From the NCBI GenBank assembly GCA_003507115.1, contig DNWN01000170.1, positions 1 through 6,998 of the forward strand: DNA of 6,998 bases, read 5' to 3'. Source of the DNA: Cryomorphaceae bacterium. GTDB taxonomy: Bacteria; Bacteroidota; Bacteroidia; Flavobacteriales; Schleiferiaceae. Position 1 is the stretch's first letter; every line of letters begins with the position of its first letter. Below the pieces are notes generated by a model. That model saw only the letters and a list, made by a program, of their open reading frames with translations. It was not told the DNA's origin and did no database searches. Shown piece after piece: positions 1 through 6,062 of the stretch. The position numbers were made by a program, and so were the translations under genes.

Positions 1-79
1 CATGCGTGTCAAGCAAGCCTTGTCTGATATTCGTTACGGACGAGCCACAGACACCCACGGGTGGATGACGAAGATCTAA
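1..79 (+). CDS. 3' end of an unidentified protein-coding gene (partial)
   Basis: The frame beginning at base 2 is open from the window edge to a TAA at 77-79 and encodes about 25 residues ending RYGRATDTHGWMTKI. An ATG happens to sit at 2-4, but the gene most likely starts outside the window. The stop overlaps the TAG of the minus-strand gene that ends at 76, giving the same tail-to-tail packing seen at two other places here, which supports it being a real gene end. I do not recognise the protein. The open stretch is short enough to occur by chance, and another plus frame is open for 22 codons over the same bases, so the call is tentative. Confidence 0.4.
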   Translation, partial: MRVKQALSDIRYGRATDTHGWMTKI

Positions 80-648
80 GCACCTAACTGCTTTTGAATC
101 AATTCATCGACCGCCTGGCAAAGGGCTAGGGGGTCTTGAACGCGCCATGCGGAATATCGATACCGCTCCCCTGCCCACACATAAGGGGTCAGCCGAACCG
201 CCCGCAAATCCTGTAACACTTGGTCGCGCGCGTTGAGAAATACGATCCAACCTGCTTCACAGTCCTCAGCCCATTCCGCATAATAATCCTCTTCACCTCC
301 GTGAAAGTTGAGAAGGTTATCCGCCAAGAGAAGAAACTTCTGAATGCCTTGAAGAATCATGGGGTCAGCTAGGCGTCGCTTCACCTCCATCACATCGTTA
401 TGAACCACATCATTCCATTCGCCCAGGAGTTCTACAATGGCAAAGCCTTGGTCGTAGTCGGCGAAGAGCAGTTTCACGTACAGCGTTTCACATCCAATAC
501 TGTCCCATTCCGGATGAATGACAAAATCATACATGCGGTGATATCCCTCGCGCTCAGGGGCTCCCTGATCCATGTAGAAGGGACTCCGTGGGTCATTCGT
601 CGCTCGGTAGCGGCTTTCCCAGCTCTGATGTGGTTTTAAATCGTGCAT
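76..648 (-). CDS. Conserved Bacteroidota protein of unknown function (190 aa)
   Basis: A cytoplasmic protein with no signal peptide or membrane segment, rich in Trp, Tyr, Asp and Glu. The first residues, MHDLKPHQSWESRYRA, then NDPRSPFY (residues 18-25), IHPEWDSIGCETLYVK, GEWNDVVHNDVM and LLNFHGGEEDYY match my memory of a Bacteroidota hypothetical family that begins MHDIKP with the same internal blocks. No biochemical function is known to me and no catalytic motif is evident. An in-frame ATG at 699 would add 17 residues and run into the next gene, but the family start fits ATG at 646-648, leaving 38 bp to the divergent epimerase start. No Shine-Dalgarno is visible. A weak -7 box (CATTTTTG, complement of 665-672) lies 16 bp upstream. 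The gene stops with TAG at 76-78, overlapping the stop of the plus-strand gene coming from the left. Reality of the gene is near certain; function is unknown. Confidence 0.85.
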   Translation of the reverse strand: MHDLKPHQSWESRYRATNDPRSPFYMDQGAPEREGYHRMYDFVIHPEWDSIGCETLYVKLLFADYDQGFAIVELLGEWNDVVHNDVMEVKRRLADPMILQGIQKFLLLADNLLNFHGGEEDYYAEWAEDCEAGWIVFLNARDQVLQDLRAVRLTPYVWAGERYRYSAWRVQDPLALCQAVDELIQKQLGA

Positions 649-675
649 ACGGTGAACTGTAAAGCAAAAATGCGG

Positions 676-683
676 TTCTTTTG
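676..683 (+). promoter_or_regulatory. Possible -7 box before the epimerase gene
   Basis: TTCTTTTG matches the Bacteroidota -7 consensus TAnnTTTG except at its second base and ends only 3 bp before the ATG at 687, which would make the mRNA nearly leaderless. No TTG is found at the expected -33 distance, so this is weak. A similar weak box for the divergent gene lies at 665-672. Confidence 0.3.
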
Positions 684-686
684 TGG

Positions 687-1598
687 ATGATGCACACATT
701 TTTAATCACCGGAGGCACCGGACTTGTTGGCCAAGCGTTAACCGCTGAACTCGAGGGCTTAGGGCATCATGTCCGGCACCTTTCCACACGTCGGACTTCC
801 GCTCCCCATCGATTTTACTGGAACCCGCAAGAAGGGCACATGGACGTGAGTGCTCTCGCGGGTGTTACCTGCATCATCCACTTGGCCGGGGCCAATGTGG
901 CGGAGCGCTGGACGAATCGCCATAAGCATGCCATATTGAACAGCCGGGTTCAAAGCACGCAGACCTTGTATAAGGCCATCGAAGCGCTTCCCAAAGAAGA
1001 CCGACCCAACTCGCTCATAAGTGCCTCGGCGGTGGGTATTTACCCCAATCACCCCGATAAAGTCTACTCCGAGTCAGACGGATCGCCCGAAGGTTTTTTA
1101 GGTTCGGTGGTGGCCCGTTGGGAAGAGGAGGTCGACCGGTTTTCCGCCCTCGGTCTGCGCGTTGCGAAAGTGCGTATTGGTCTTGTTCTCGGTGCCGAAG
1201 GGGGTGTGCTTAAAACCCTTCTTCCCCTGTTCCGACTGGGTTTGGGATCAGCTCTAGGAAATGGACGCCATTGGATGCCGTGGATTCATGTAGAGGATTT
1301 AGCGCGCCAATTTGCCCACCTAGCCATCCATGCCGAGTTAGACGGCATTTGGAACGGCGTGGGGCCCGAGTCCATTCAGAATCGCGCCTTTTCCAAAACC
1401 TTAGCGCGAGTCCTCCGACGACCCTTCTTCTTGCCGGCCGTTCCGGCGTGGGTCCTACATATGGTCCTGGGCGAAATGGCCCAAGTTGGCCTCATGAGTA
1501 CGCGGTGCTCCGCCCAGAAATGGGTGGATCAGGGCTTTGAATTCCGCCACCCCACCCTCGAGGAGGCGCTCACTGACGCCACCCAGTCGCGCCCATAA
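687..1598 (+). CDS. TIGR01777-family NAD(P)-dependent epimerase/dehydratase (YfcH/SDR39U1-like)
   Basis: A single-domain Rossmann-fold protein of 303 residues, the usual length of the family. The dinucleotide-binding loop GGTGLVG is at residues 9-15. Next come HLAGANVAERWT (65-76), the strand motif ISASAVGIYP (111-120; many relatives have Gly-Tyr-Tyr-Gly here), RWEEE (144-148), RVAKVRIGLVLGAEGG (158-173) and GLGSALGNGRHWMPWIHVEDL (185-205). A DUF1731-like C-terminal part covers about 250-297 (GEMAQVGLMSTR, GFEFRHPTLEEAL). The fold binds NAD(P)H, but the substrate is unknown for most members, so no specific reaction is claimed. TTG at 681 is also in frame, but ATG at 687 or 690 places the Rossmann strand at the normal distance. 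The gene stands alone, diverging from the 76-648 gene, and its stop codon lies inside the U-tract of the opposing YceI terminator. Confidence 0.93.
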   Translation: MMHTFLITGGTGLVGQALTAELEGLGHHVRHLSTRRTSAPHRFYWNPQEGHMDVSALAGVTCIIHLAGANVAERWTNRHKHAILNSRVQSTQTLYKAIEALPKEDRPNSLISASAVGIYPNHPDKVYSESDGSPEGFLGSVVARWEEEVDRFSALGLRVAKVRIGLVLGAEGGVLKTLLPLFRLGLGSALGNGRHWMPWIHVEDLARQFAHLAIHAELDGIWNGVGPESIQNRAFSKTLARVLRRPFFLPAVPAWVLHMVLGEMAQVGLMSTRCSAQKWVDQGFEFRHPTLEEALTDATQSRP

Positions 1599-1626
1599 AA
1601 AAAGCCCCGGCTTGCGCCGAGGCTTT
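1597..1626 (-). terminator. Rho-independent terminator of the YceI gene
   Basis: Read on the minus strand, an 11-bp stem (AAAGCCUCGGC pairing with GCCGGGGCUUU, one U-G wobble) closes on a GCAA loop of the stable GNRA type and runs into seven U. It begins 22 bp after the YceI stop codon. On the plus strand the same stem has a C-A mismatch and only three trailing T, so it would serve the epimerase gene poorly. The U-tract contains the epimerase stop codon. Confidence 0.85.
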
Positions 1627-1648
1627 CACCCAATCAAATGAAGGGAGA

Positions 1649-2290
1649 TTAGAGCTTCGCGTTGATAGTCAACGTGATACCCAAATCATCCGCAATCAAT
1701 TTGTCCTTCGCCAGGTCAACGATGCTCGATGAAGCGTACATCACCTCCCACAATTTGCGGTCGATGTTGAACTGAGGGGCCGTCAATACCAACGTAGAGT
1801 CTGTGGCCGTCACGTTCGCAGGGAACTGGATGTTGTTGGTCACACCGCGCAAGGTCAAGTTGCCCGAAACCAACGCGTTATTTTCCCCTTCTTGAGCTTC
1901 TACGCCCGTGATTTCAAACGTAGCCACCGCAAAGCTGTCTACCGCAAAGAAGTCGGCACTCTTCAAGTGGCCCACCAAGTAGTCTTTCTTCTCTTGGGGA
2001 AGCGCTTCGTCCGTGCAAACGATGCTGTTCATGTCCAAGGCGAAGTTACCTGACACCAAAGCGCCGTTCTCAACGCCCACCATACCTTCTATGATGGCCA
2101 ACGTACCAGCATGTCCGTAGTTCTCCACAAAAGGCTTGTGGCCATACCATTCCAACGACGAGGTGGTGACGTCAACTACCAAGGCAATTCCGCCTTCTGA
2201 ACCATCTTGAGCTTCCGTAGCATCCACGGTCTCAGGACCACAGGCCACCAAAGAAGCGACCGCAGCCAATGCGAGCAATGTGTGTTTCAT
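1649..2290 (-). CDS. YceI-family lipoprotein, probable lipid-binding periplasmic or outer-membrane protein
   Basis: A 213-residue protein with a lipoprotein signal peptide: MKHTLL, a hydrophobic stretch and the lipobox LVAC, with the lipidated Cys at 17. An acidic linker (about 18-35) leads to one complete YceI domain (about 38-213). Family landmarks are SSLEWYGHK (44-52), GHAGT (59-63), HLKSADFF (108-115), GNLTLRGVT (143-151) and FNIDRKLWEVMY (174-185). YceI domains form an extended lipocalin-like barrel that binds polyisoprenoid or similar lipids; the ligand here cannot be read from sequence. No hallmark of surface export is obvious after the Cys, so periplasmic-facing anchoring is the default. 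It is a single-gene unit, with a recognisable promoter at 2323-2351, palindromes around that promoter, an A-rich leader (AAACATAAAAA directly before the ATG) and a strong terminator. Confidence 0.95.
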   Translation of the reverse strand: MKHTLLALAAVASLVACGPETVDATEAQDGSEGGIALVVDVTTSSLEWYGHKPFVENYGHAGTLAIIEGMVGVENGALVSGNFALDMNSIVCTDEALPQEKKDYLVGHLKSADFFAVDSFAVATFEITGVEAQEGENNALVSGNLTLRGVTNNIQFPANVTATDSTLVLTAPQFNIDRKLWEVMYASSSIVDLAKDKLIADDLGITLTINAKL

Positions 2291-2295
2291 TTTTT

Positions 2296-2348
2296 ATGTT
2301 TAAACATGTTTATAGAGTGGCGCAAAGGTGCACAATAAAAAACATGTT
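2296..2348. promoter_or_regulatory. Palindrome cluster around the YceI promoter (possible operator)
   Basis: Two interlocked perfect 12-bp palindromes, ATGTTTAAACAT (2296-2307) and TAAACATGTTTA (2301-2312), lie between the predicted start point and the ATG. The 9-mer AAACATGTT recurs at 2340-2348, between the -33 and -7 boxes. The two AACATGTT centres are 38 bp apart. One copy sits in the promoter spacer and one just after the start point, as expected of a repressor's binding sites. The regulator is not identifiable. Confidence 0.4.
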
Positions 2349-2351
2349 CAA
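2323..2351 (-). promoter_or_regulatory. Bacteroidota-type promoter of the YceI gene
   Basis: On the minus strand, CACCTTTG (complement of 2323-2330) matches the -7 box TAnnTTTG at all but the first base. A TTG -33 element (complement of 2349-2351) lies 18 bp upstream, within the usual spacing. Transcription should start near 2316-2318, giving a leader of about 26 nt. This is the only promoter in the window with both elements well placed. Confidence 0.6.
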
Positions 2352-2402
2352 CCAATTATCTGAAATTGTTTTTGAATGGCCAACGGAGATTTTAGCACAT
2401 CG

Positions 2403-2410
2403 TACTTTTG
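2403..2410 (+). promoter_or_regulatory. -7 box of the 2415 gene, implying a leaderless mRNA
   Basis: TACTTTTG is a perfect match to TAnnTTTG and ends 4 bp before the ATG at 2415, so transcription would begin at or within a base or two of the start codon. The nearest TTG (2372-2374) is 28 bp upstream, beyond the normal -33 spacing, so the -33 element is weak or absent. Confidence 0.5.
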
Positions 2411-2414
2411 CGTC

Positions 2415-2966
2415 ATGCATTATCGAGAACAATATCGAGTACCCCCAGCCTTTTTATTGGTCATAGGTATCAGTGCAATAACGACTGTTACCATACTTCT
2501 AGCCGTGGGTTGGAGCGATTTATGGGCCTTTCTCAACGGCAAGCCCACGGAAGAAGGCGCCACATTATTCTGGGTATTTATTGGAATTCTTGCCTTAGAA
2601 GCTCTCGTGGCCTGGATGATCTCTTCTTGGTGCCATGTTGAAATGGATGCCCAAGGATTCCGAATTAAATATCCCCCCATCATCCTACGATGGAAATCGC
2701 GGCCTTGGAGCCAGGTGACCCAAATTACGATCACCCAAATCAGTCCTATTGGGGACCTAGGAGGGTGGGGCTTGCGCATTGGATCTGTTGGACCTTTCCG
2801 ACGCGCCCACGTTTATGCTTTTGAAGAAGGTACCTACGCTCTATTTACGCTCCAATCGGGCCGAACCGTTGGAATGAACATTCAACGAACCGCGGATTTC
2901 CGCGTTTTTCTGGAAACCATGGTTCCGGGTATTCCCGTGCTAGACTCGGGGCAGAGGTTAGGCTGA
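2415..2966 (+). CDS. Small two-helix membrane protein with PH-like C-terminal region (unknown function)
   Basis: A 183-residue protein with two hydrophobic helices (about 12-32 and 53-71) joined by a polar loop, followed by a soluble beta-rich region of about 110 residues. That region contains VEMDAQGFRIKYPP, WSQVTQITI, GGWGLRIG, GTYALFTLQSGRTVGMNIQ and a final helix DFRVFLETM. This layout resembles the bacterial PH-like membrane proteins common in Bacteroidota; function is not known. The family comparison is from memory and the PH-like call is an inference from strand pattern. An ATG at 2376 would add 13 residues but lies upstream of the perfect -7 box at 2403-2410, so the ATG at 2415, just 4 bp after the box, is preferred. 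The TGA overlaps the stop of the opposing ABC exporter gene by 9 bp. Confidence 0.82.
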   Translation: MHYREQYRVPPAFLLVIGISAITTVTILLAVGWSDLWAFLNGKPTEEGATLFWVFIGILALEALVAWMISSWCHVEMDAQGFRIKYPPIILRWKSRPWSQVTQITITQISPIGDLGGWGLRIGSVGPFRRAHVYAFEEGTYALFTLQSGRTVGMNIQRTADFRVFLETMVPGIPVLDSGQRLG

Positions 2967-4760
2967 CTCCCCGGCAAGCCCTTCCTCACCAAAAAATTGT
3001 TTTTCGTACAAATTGGCATAGACCCCTCCTGCTGCGAGCAATTCTTCATGCCCCCCTTGCTCCACCACTTGTCCCTTATCCAAAACCACAATGCGGTTTG
3101 CTTTCAGAATCGTGGCAAGTCGGTGCGCTACAACCAGAGATGTCCGCCCTTCCGTTAGCTTCACCGTCGCCTGCTGTATCCATGCTTCGGCTTGCGAATC
3201 AATACTTGATGTCGCTTCATCCAAAATGAGCAACGAGGGATCCCGCAAGTACGCGCGCAAGAAGGCGAGCAGCTGGCGTTGTCCCGTACTGAGCATGCCC
3301 CCACGCTCCTTCACATCATAATCCAATCCCCCGGGAAGCCCCCGCAAGAATTCATCAATGCCCATCGCCTCCGCCGCCGACCAAATCAGGGAGTCGGGAA
3401 TATCCCGGTAAACGGTCACATTGTTGCGCACACTATCGGAAAAGAGAAAAACATCTTGTTGCACGAGCGCCACATGCCGACGAAGTGAGTTTATCTGCCA
3501 GTCACGCAAGCGCACACCGTCCAATCGGATTTCCCCTTCTTCCACCAAATAGTAGCCAAGCAATAGATGGACTAAGGTGCTCTTACCCGAACCCGTCGCC
3601 CCGACCAGAGCCCACGTCTCCCCCGCCGGGATATCCAAGTGAATGCCGCGCAAAATGGGCTCGTCGGGGAGATAGGAAAAGTGGACGCCCCGGAATTCGA
3701 CATGACCTTTCACGGTTTCCGCGACATGGCTCCCCGAAGGCTCCCGGTCGGCCTCGTTGGCTATGAGTTTTAAAACCCGATCACTGGCCACCATTCCCAT
3801 CTGCAGGGTATTAAATCGGTCTGCTAATTGGCGCAGAGGACGGTACAACAGGTTGATAAATAAGATTAATGCCGTCAAATCCCCAATACTGATGGCCGCT
3901 CCTGCTGCGGCCGCCACTCCCCCATACCAAATGGCCAGGCCGATACTCACGGCCGATAGCATTTCGATGATGGGAAAGAACAAGCTGAAATACCAGATAC
4001 TTCGAATATTCGCATCCTTGTGCTTGGTATTGATGGCCGCAAAGCGTTGATGTTCGACCCTTTCACGAGTAAAGAGTTGGACAATCATCATACCCGTGAT
4101 TCGTTCTTGAACAAAGGCATTCAGCGCTGCTACTTGGTTGCGCACGTCGGTAAACGCTGACTTAATGCTGCGTTGAAACCAGCGGGTGGCGACGTAGAGC
4201 AGAGGAATTACACTCAAACTAATGGCGACCAAGGCGGGATCAAAAAGGAAAAACATCACGCCAACCATCACCACAATCTTGAAGAGATCTCCAAAAATGA
4301 CCAGCAAGCCATCGGAAAATATATCGGCCATGGTTTCGACATCACTCACTGTTCGAGTCACCAAAGTGCCCACAGGAGTCTTGTCAAAAAAGGGCATTTT
4401 AAAATGTAGCAGTTTGCCAAAGAGCTTGATTCGGATATCCTTAATGACCCGTTGACCTAGGTCATTGGTGGCATAGATGAAGGCAAATTGGCCCAGCGCT
4501 TCCAAGACCAGGGCGCCCGCGAGCCACATCATGGCATGATACAGGGCTTGCCAGTCCGCCGAAACGACGGCGTAGTCTACGCCGTCCCGGACTAAAATGG
4601 GACGCGCCGTACTCAAAATCCCCAAGAAAACAGATAAACCTGCGGCGAGTGTGGTTTGCCAACGGTACGGACGGACGTACTTCAGCACCTGGCGCAAAAC
4701 GTTCCAGTCAAAGGCCTTTCCGGCAATTGTGGGCTTAGAAGGGGGCGTTTTCGCGCTCAT
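2958..4760 (-). CDS. MsbA-like ABC exporter (fused membrane and ATPase domains)
   Basis: A 600-residue half-transporter with an ABC transmembrane type-1 domain (about 30-320, six helices including about 37-57, 75-97, 150-193 and 258-305) followed by an ATPase domain (about 350-590). Nucleotide-site residues are complete: Walker A GATGSGKST (387-395), Q-loop Gln435, signature LSTGQ (490-494; Thr replaces the usual first Gly), Walker B LLILDE with catalytic Glu515, D-loop SSID and switch His546. Such proteins dimerise in the inner membrane and export lipids, drugs or other hydrophobic compounds; the substrate cannot be told, and calling it MsbA itself would be unsafe. The upstream ATG at 4793 is rejected because homologs start shortly before the AFDWNVLRQVLKYVRPY block; the ATG at 4760 gives MSAKTPPSKP. 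This start overlaps truA by 26 bp, suggesting co-transcription and perhaps translational coupling. Confidence 0.95.
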   Translation of the reverse strand: MSAKTPPSKPTIAGKAFDWNVLRQVLKYVRPYRWQTTLAAGLSVFLGILSTARPILVRDGVDYAVVSADWQALYHAMMWLAGALVLEALGQFAFIYATNDLGQRVIKDIRIKLFGKLLHFKMPFFDKTPVGTLVTRTVSDVETMADIFSDGLLVIFGDLFKIVVMVGVMFFLFDPALVAISLSVIPLLYVATRWFQRSIKSAFTDVRNQVAALNAFVQERITGMMIVQLFTRERVEHQRFAAINTKHKDANIRSIWYFSLFFPIIEMLSAVSIGLAIWYGGVAAAAGAAISIGDLTALILFINLLYRPLRQLADRFNTLQMGMVASDRVLKLIANEADREPSGSHVAETVKGHVEFRGVHFSYLPDEPILRGIHLDIPAGETWALVGATGSGKSTLVHLLLGYYLVEEGEIRLDGVRLRDWQINSLRRHVALVQQDVFLFSDSVRNNVTVYRDIPDSLIWSAAEAMGIDEFLRGLPGGLDYDVKERGGMLSTGQRQLLAFLRAYLRDPSLLILDEATSSIDSQAEAWIQQATVKLTEGRTSLVVAHRLATILKANRIVVLDKGQVVEQGGHEELLAAGGVYANLYEKQFFGEEGLAGESA

Positions 4761-5517
4761 CAAAAGGAGAATTTGGATAGGTGACGCCCGCAAAAGTTAA
4801 TCCGTGAGCCGGGGCTGAATCGCCCGAATCGGGCCGTTCCCCGCCCTGGAGGAGGGATTCCCACGATGCCCAGGAACGTTTGTCAAGGGCGTATTCTACC
4901 ATGGTCCCGACCAAGGACCGGACCATGTTGCGTAAAAATCGATTGGCTCTGACTTCAAAGACCCATGCTTCCCCTTGATCGATCCAGCGGGCATGCTGCA
5001 TGGTGCATAGGGTCGTGCCGGTATGGCTACCCAAACGGGCAAAGGCGGAGAATTCTTCCGTGGTAAACAGGGAGGAGGCGGCTTGGTGCAAGCGGTCCAA
5101 ATCCATGGGGCGCTGATAGTACCACGCTGTATCGGTGTCAAACACCAATTTTTCGCGTTGCAAGACATAGCGGTACGAACGCGATGTTGCGGCAAATCGC
5201 GCATGAAAATCGGCGGCCACGCCCTGGATTTCAAATACGGCAATTCGCGGGGGTAAAAATCGATTCAATCGGTAAGCCAGGTCCACGGTATCCAGGCCCT
5301 CGGGCCCTTCAAAATGCGCCACGTAGTTCGCGGCATGCACCCCGGTATCCGTCCGACCCGCCCCGACTACGATGATGGGTTGCCGAAGCAATGAGCTCAG
5401 GGCCACTTCCAATTCCCCCTGCACCGTCTTCTGGTTTGGCTGAATTTGCCAGCCACTGTATGGTGCGCCATGGTAGGCCAAGCGCATCGCGTACGTAGAT
5501 ATTCCCGAAGTTTGCAT
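4735..5517 (-). CDS. truA: tRNA pseudouridine(38-40) synthase TruA
   Basis: TruA converts uridines 38, 39 and 40 in the anticodon arm of many tRNAs to pseudouridine; it acts in the cytoplasm as a homodimer. The 260-residue product has the usual length. Landmarks are YSGWQIQPNQKTVQGELE (20-37), GAGRTDTGVHA with catalytic Asp57, FHARFAATSRSYRY with the conserved Tyr115, NRFLRNMVRSLVGTM (192-206) and the C-terminal PAHGLTFAGVTYP. An ATG at 5604 would add 29 residues lying over the neighbouring phosphoesterase gene; alignment to typical TruA starts (MRYFIxxxYxG) favours the ATG at 5517. A perfect -7 box TACCTTTG (complement of 5528-5535) sits 10 bp upstream. The start is 2 bp from the divergent gene's ATG, and the 3' end overlaps the ABC exporter start. 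Confidence 0.96.
   Translation of the reverse strand: MQTSGISTYAMRLAYHGAPYSGWQIQPNQKTVQGELEVALSSLLRQPIIVVGAGRTDTGVHAANYVAHFEGPEGLDTVDLAYRLNRFLPPRIAVFEIQGVAADFHARFAATSRSYRYVLQREKLVFDTDTAWYYQRPMDLDRLHQAASSLFTTEEFSAFARLGSHTGTTLCTMQHARWIDQGEAWVFEVRANRFLRNMVRSLVGTMVEYALDKRSWASWESLLQGGERPDSGDSAPAHGLTFAGVTYPNSPFDERENAPF
5507..5514 (+). promoter_or_regulatory. Weak -7 box for the YfcE-like gene, inside truA
   Basis: GAAGTTTG keeps the A and TTTG of TAnnTTTG but lacks the first T, and no TTG is seen at -33. It ends 5 bp before the ATG at 5520, so a transcript from it would be leaderless or nearly so. It lies within the first codons of truA. Confidence 0.3.
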
Positions 5518-5519
5518 GA

Positions 5520-6062
5520 ATGAACGCCAAAGGTACAGCGCAGCGCATCCTTTTATTGTCCGACACCCATGGACATATGGATGAGTCGATTCGAAAACAT
5601 GCACGGGCCGTCGATGAAATTTGGCATGCGGGGGACATTGGTTCCTTAGCCGTGCTCGACGACCTCCGGACCTGCGGCCCTGTCGTGGCGGTTTATGGCA
5701 ATATTGATGACGGACTGATGCGGCGTGAAACTCCCAAGGATGTCCATACCTCCCGTGGCCAAACCCGATTTTGGATGACCCACATTGGCGGGGTGCCAGG
5801 ACGTTTGCCCCAAGCCATCCGGGCGGGCATGGATGCCCATCGCCCCAACATCTTCATTTGCGGCCATTCTCACATTTTGCGCGTAGGCCACGACCCTTCT
5901 GGAGTTTTATGTCTCAATCCCGGTGCGGCCGGTCATCATGGATTTCATCACATGCGCACCATGCTGCGCTTTGACCTTGGTACGCAGGGTATCGAAAATC
6001 TCGTGGTCATTGAATTGGGTAAGCGTGGCGCTCTGAAGGCCGAGGGGGAACTTATTTCCTGA
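5520..6062 (+). CDS. YfcE/MJ0936-type metallophosphoesterase
   Basis: A 180-residue calcineurin-like phosphoesterase with every metal-binding motif: SDTH (Asp15, His17), GD (Asp39), GNID (Asn61), THIGG (His88) and GHSH (115-118), followed by NPGAAG (133-138). Members bind two divalent metals in the cytoplasm and hydrolyse phosphodiesters in vitro; the physiological substrate of this family is generally unknown. Start choice: the ATG at 5520 gives MNAKGTAQRILLLSDTHG, placing the first metal motif a few residues further in than usual; an overlapping ATG at 5516 is out of frame. The gene diverges from truA with a 2-bp gap and converges on the DUF4293 gene with an 11-bp overlap. A candidate terminator lies just past its stop, inside the neighbour's coding region. 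Confidence 0.93.
   Translation: MNAKGTAQRILLLSDTHGHMDESIRKHARAVDEIWHAGDIGSLAVLDDLRTCGPVVAVYGNIDDGLMRRETPKDVHTSRGQTRFWMTHIGGVPGRLPQAIRAGMDAHRPNIFICGHSHILRVGHDPSGVLCLNPGAAGHHGFHHMRTMLRFDLGTQGIENLVVIELGKRGALKAEGELIS
5528..5535 (-). promoter_or_regulatory. -7 box for truA, inside the neighbouring coding region
   Basis: On the minus strand TACCTTTG matches TAnnTTTG exactly and ends 10 bp before the truA ATG, predicting a 5' leader of only about 4-6 nt. No TTG is present at the -33 distance. The box overlaps codons 3-6 of the divergent phosphoesterase gene, so its sequence is constrained twice. Confidence 0.5.

Noticed and set aside
52..63. Inverted repeat CACCC-AC-GGGTG
   Set aside because: The loop is only 2 bases and no T-run follows on either strand, so it does not look like a terminator; it lies in a probable coding end.
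400..639. Plus-strand open frame of 79 codons
   Set aside because: It lies wholly inside the conserved 76-648 gene on the other strand and shows no family motif.
759..1052. Minus-strand open frame of 97 codons
   Set aside because: Antisense to the well-conserved epimerase gene, with low-complexity, Arg/Gly/Pro-rich translation and no recognisable domain.
2420..2779. Minus-strand open frame of 119 codons
   Set aside because: Antisense to the 2415-2966 membrane protein gene; no domain, and the opposite strand has a perfect -7 box and a coherent protein.
3091..4455. Several plus-strand open frames of 69-97 codons
   Set aside because: All are antisense to the ABC exporter, whose motifs are complete and in frame along the whole stretch.
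4761..4793. Longer N-terminus for the ABC exporter starting at 4793
   Set aside because: It adds residues absent from typical homologs and deepens the overlap with truA.
4931..5265. 13-bp sequence GTAAAAATCGATT present twice (4931-4943 and 5253-5265)
   Set aside because: Both copies encode Asn-Arg-Phe-Leu within truA with the same codons, so coding explains the repeat.
5309..5638. Minus-strand open frame of 109 codons spanning the truA and phosphoesterase starts
   Set aside because: It is out of frame with truA, and both flanking genes have clear conserved N-termini across this region.
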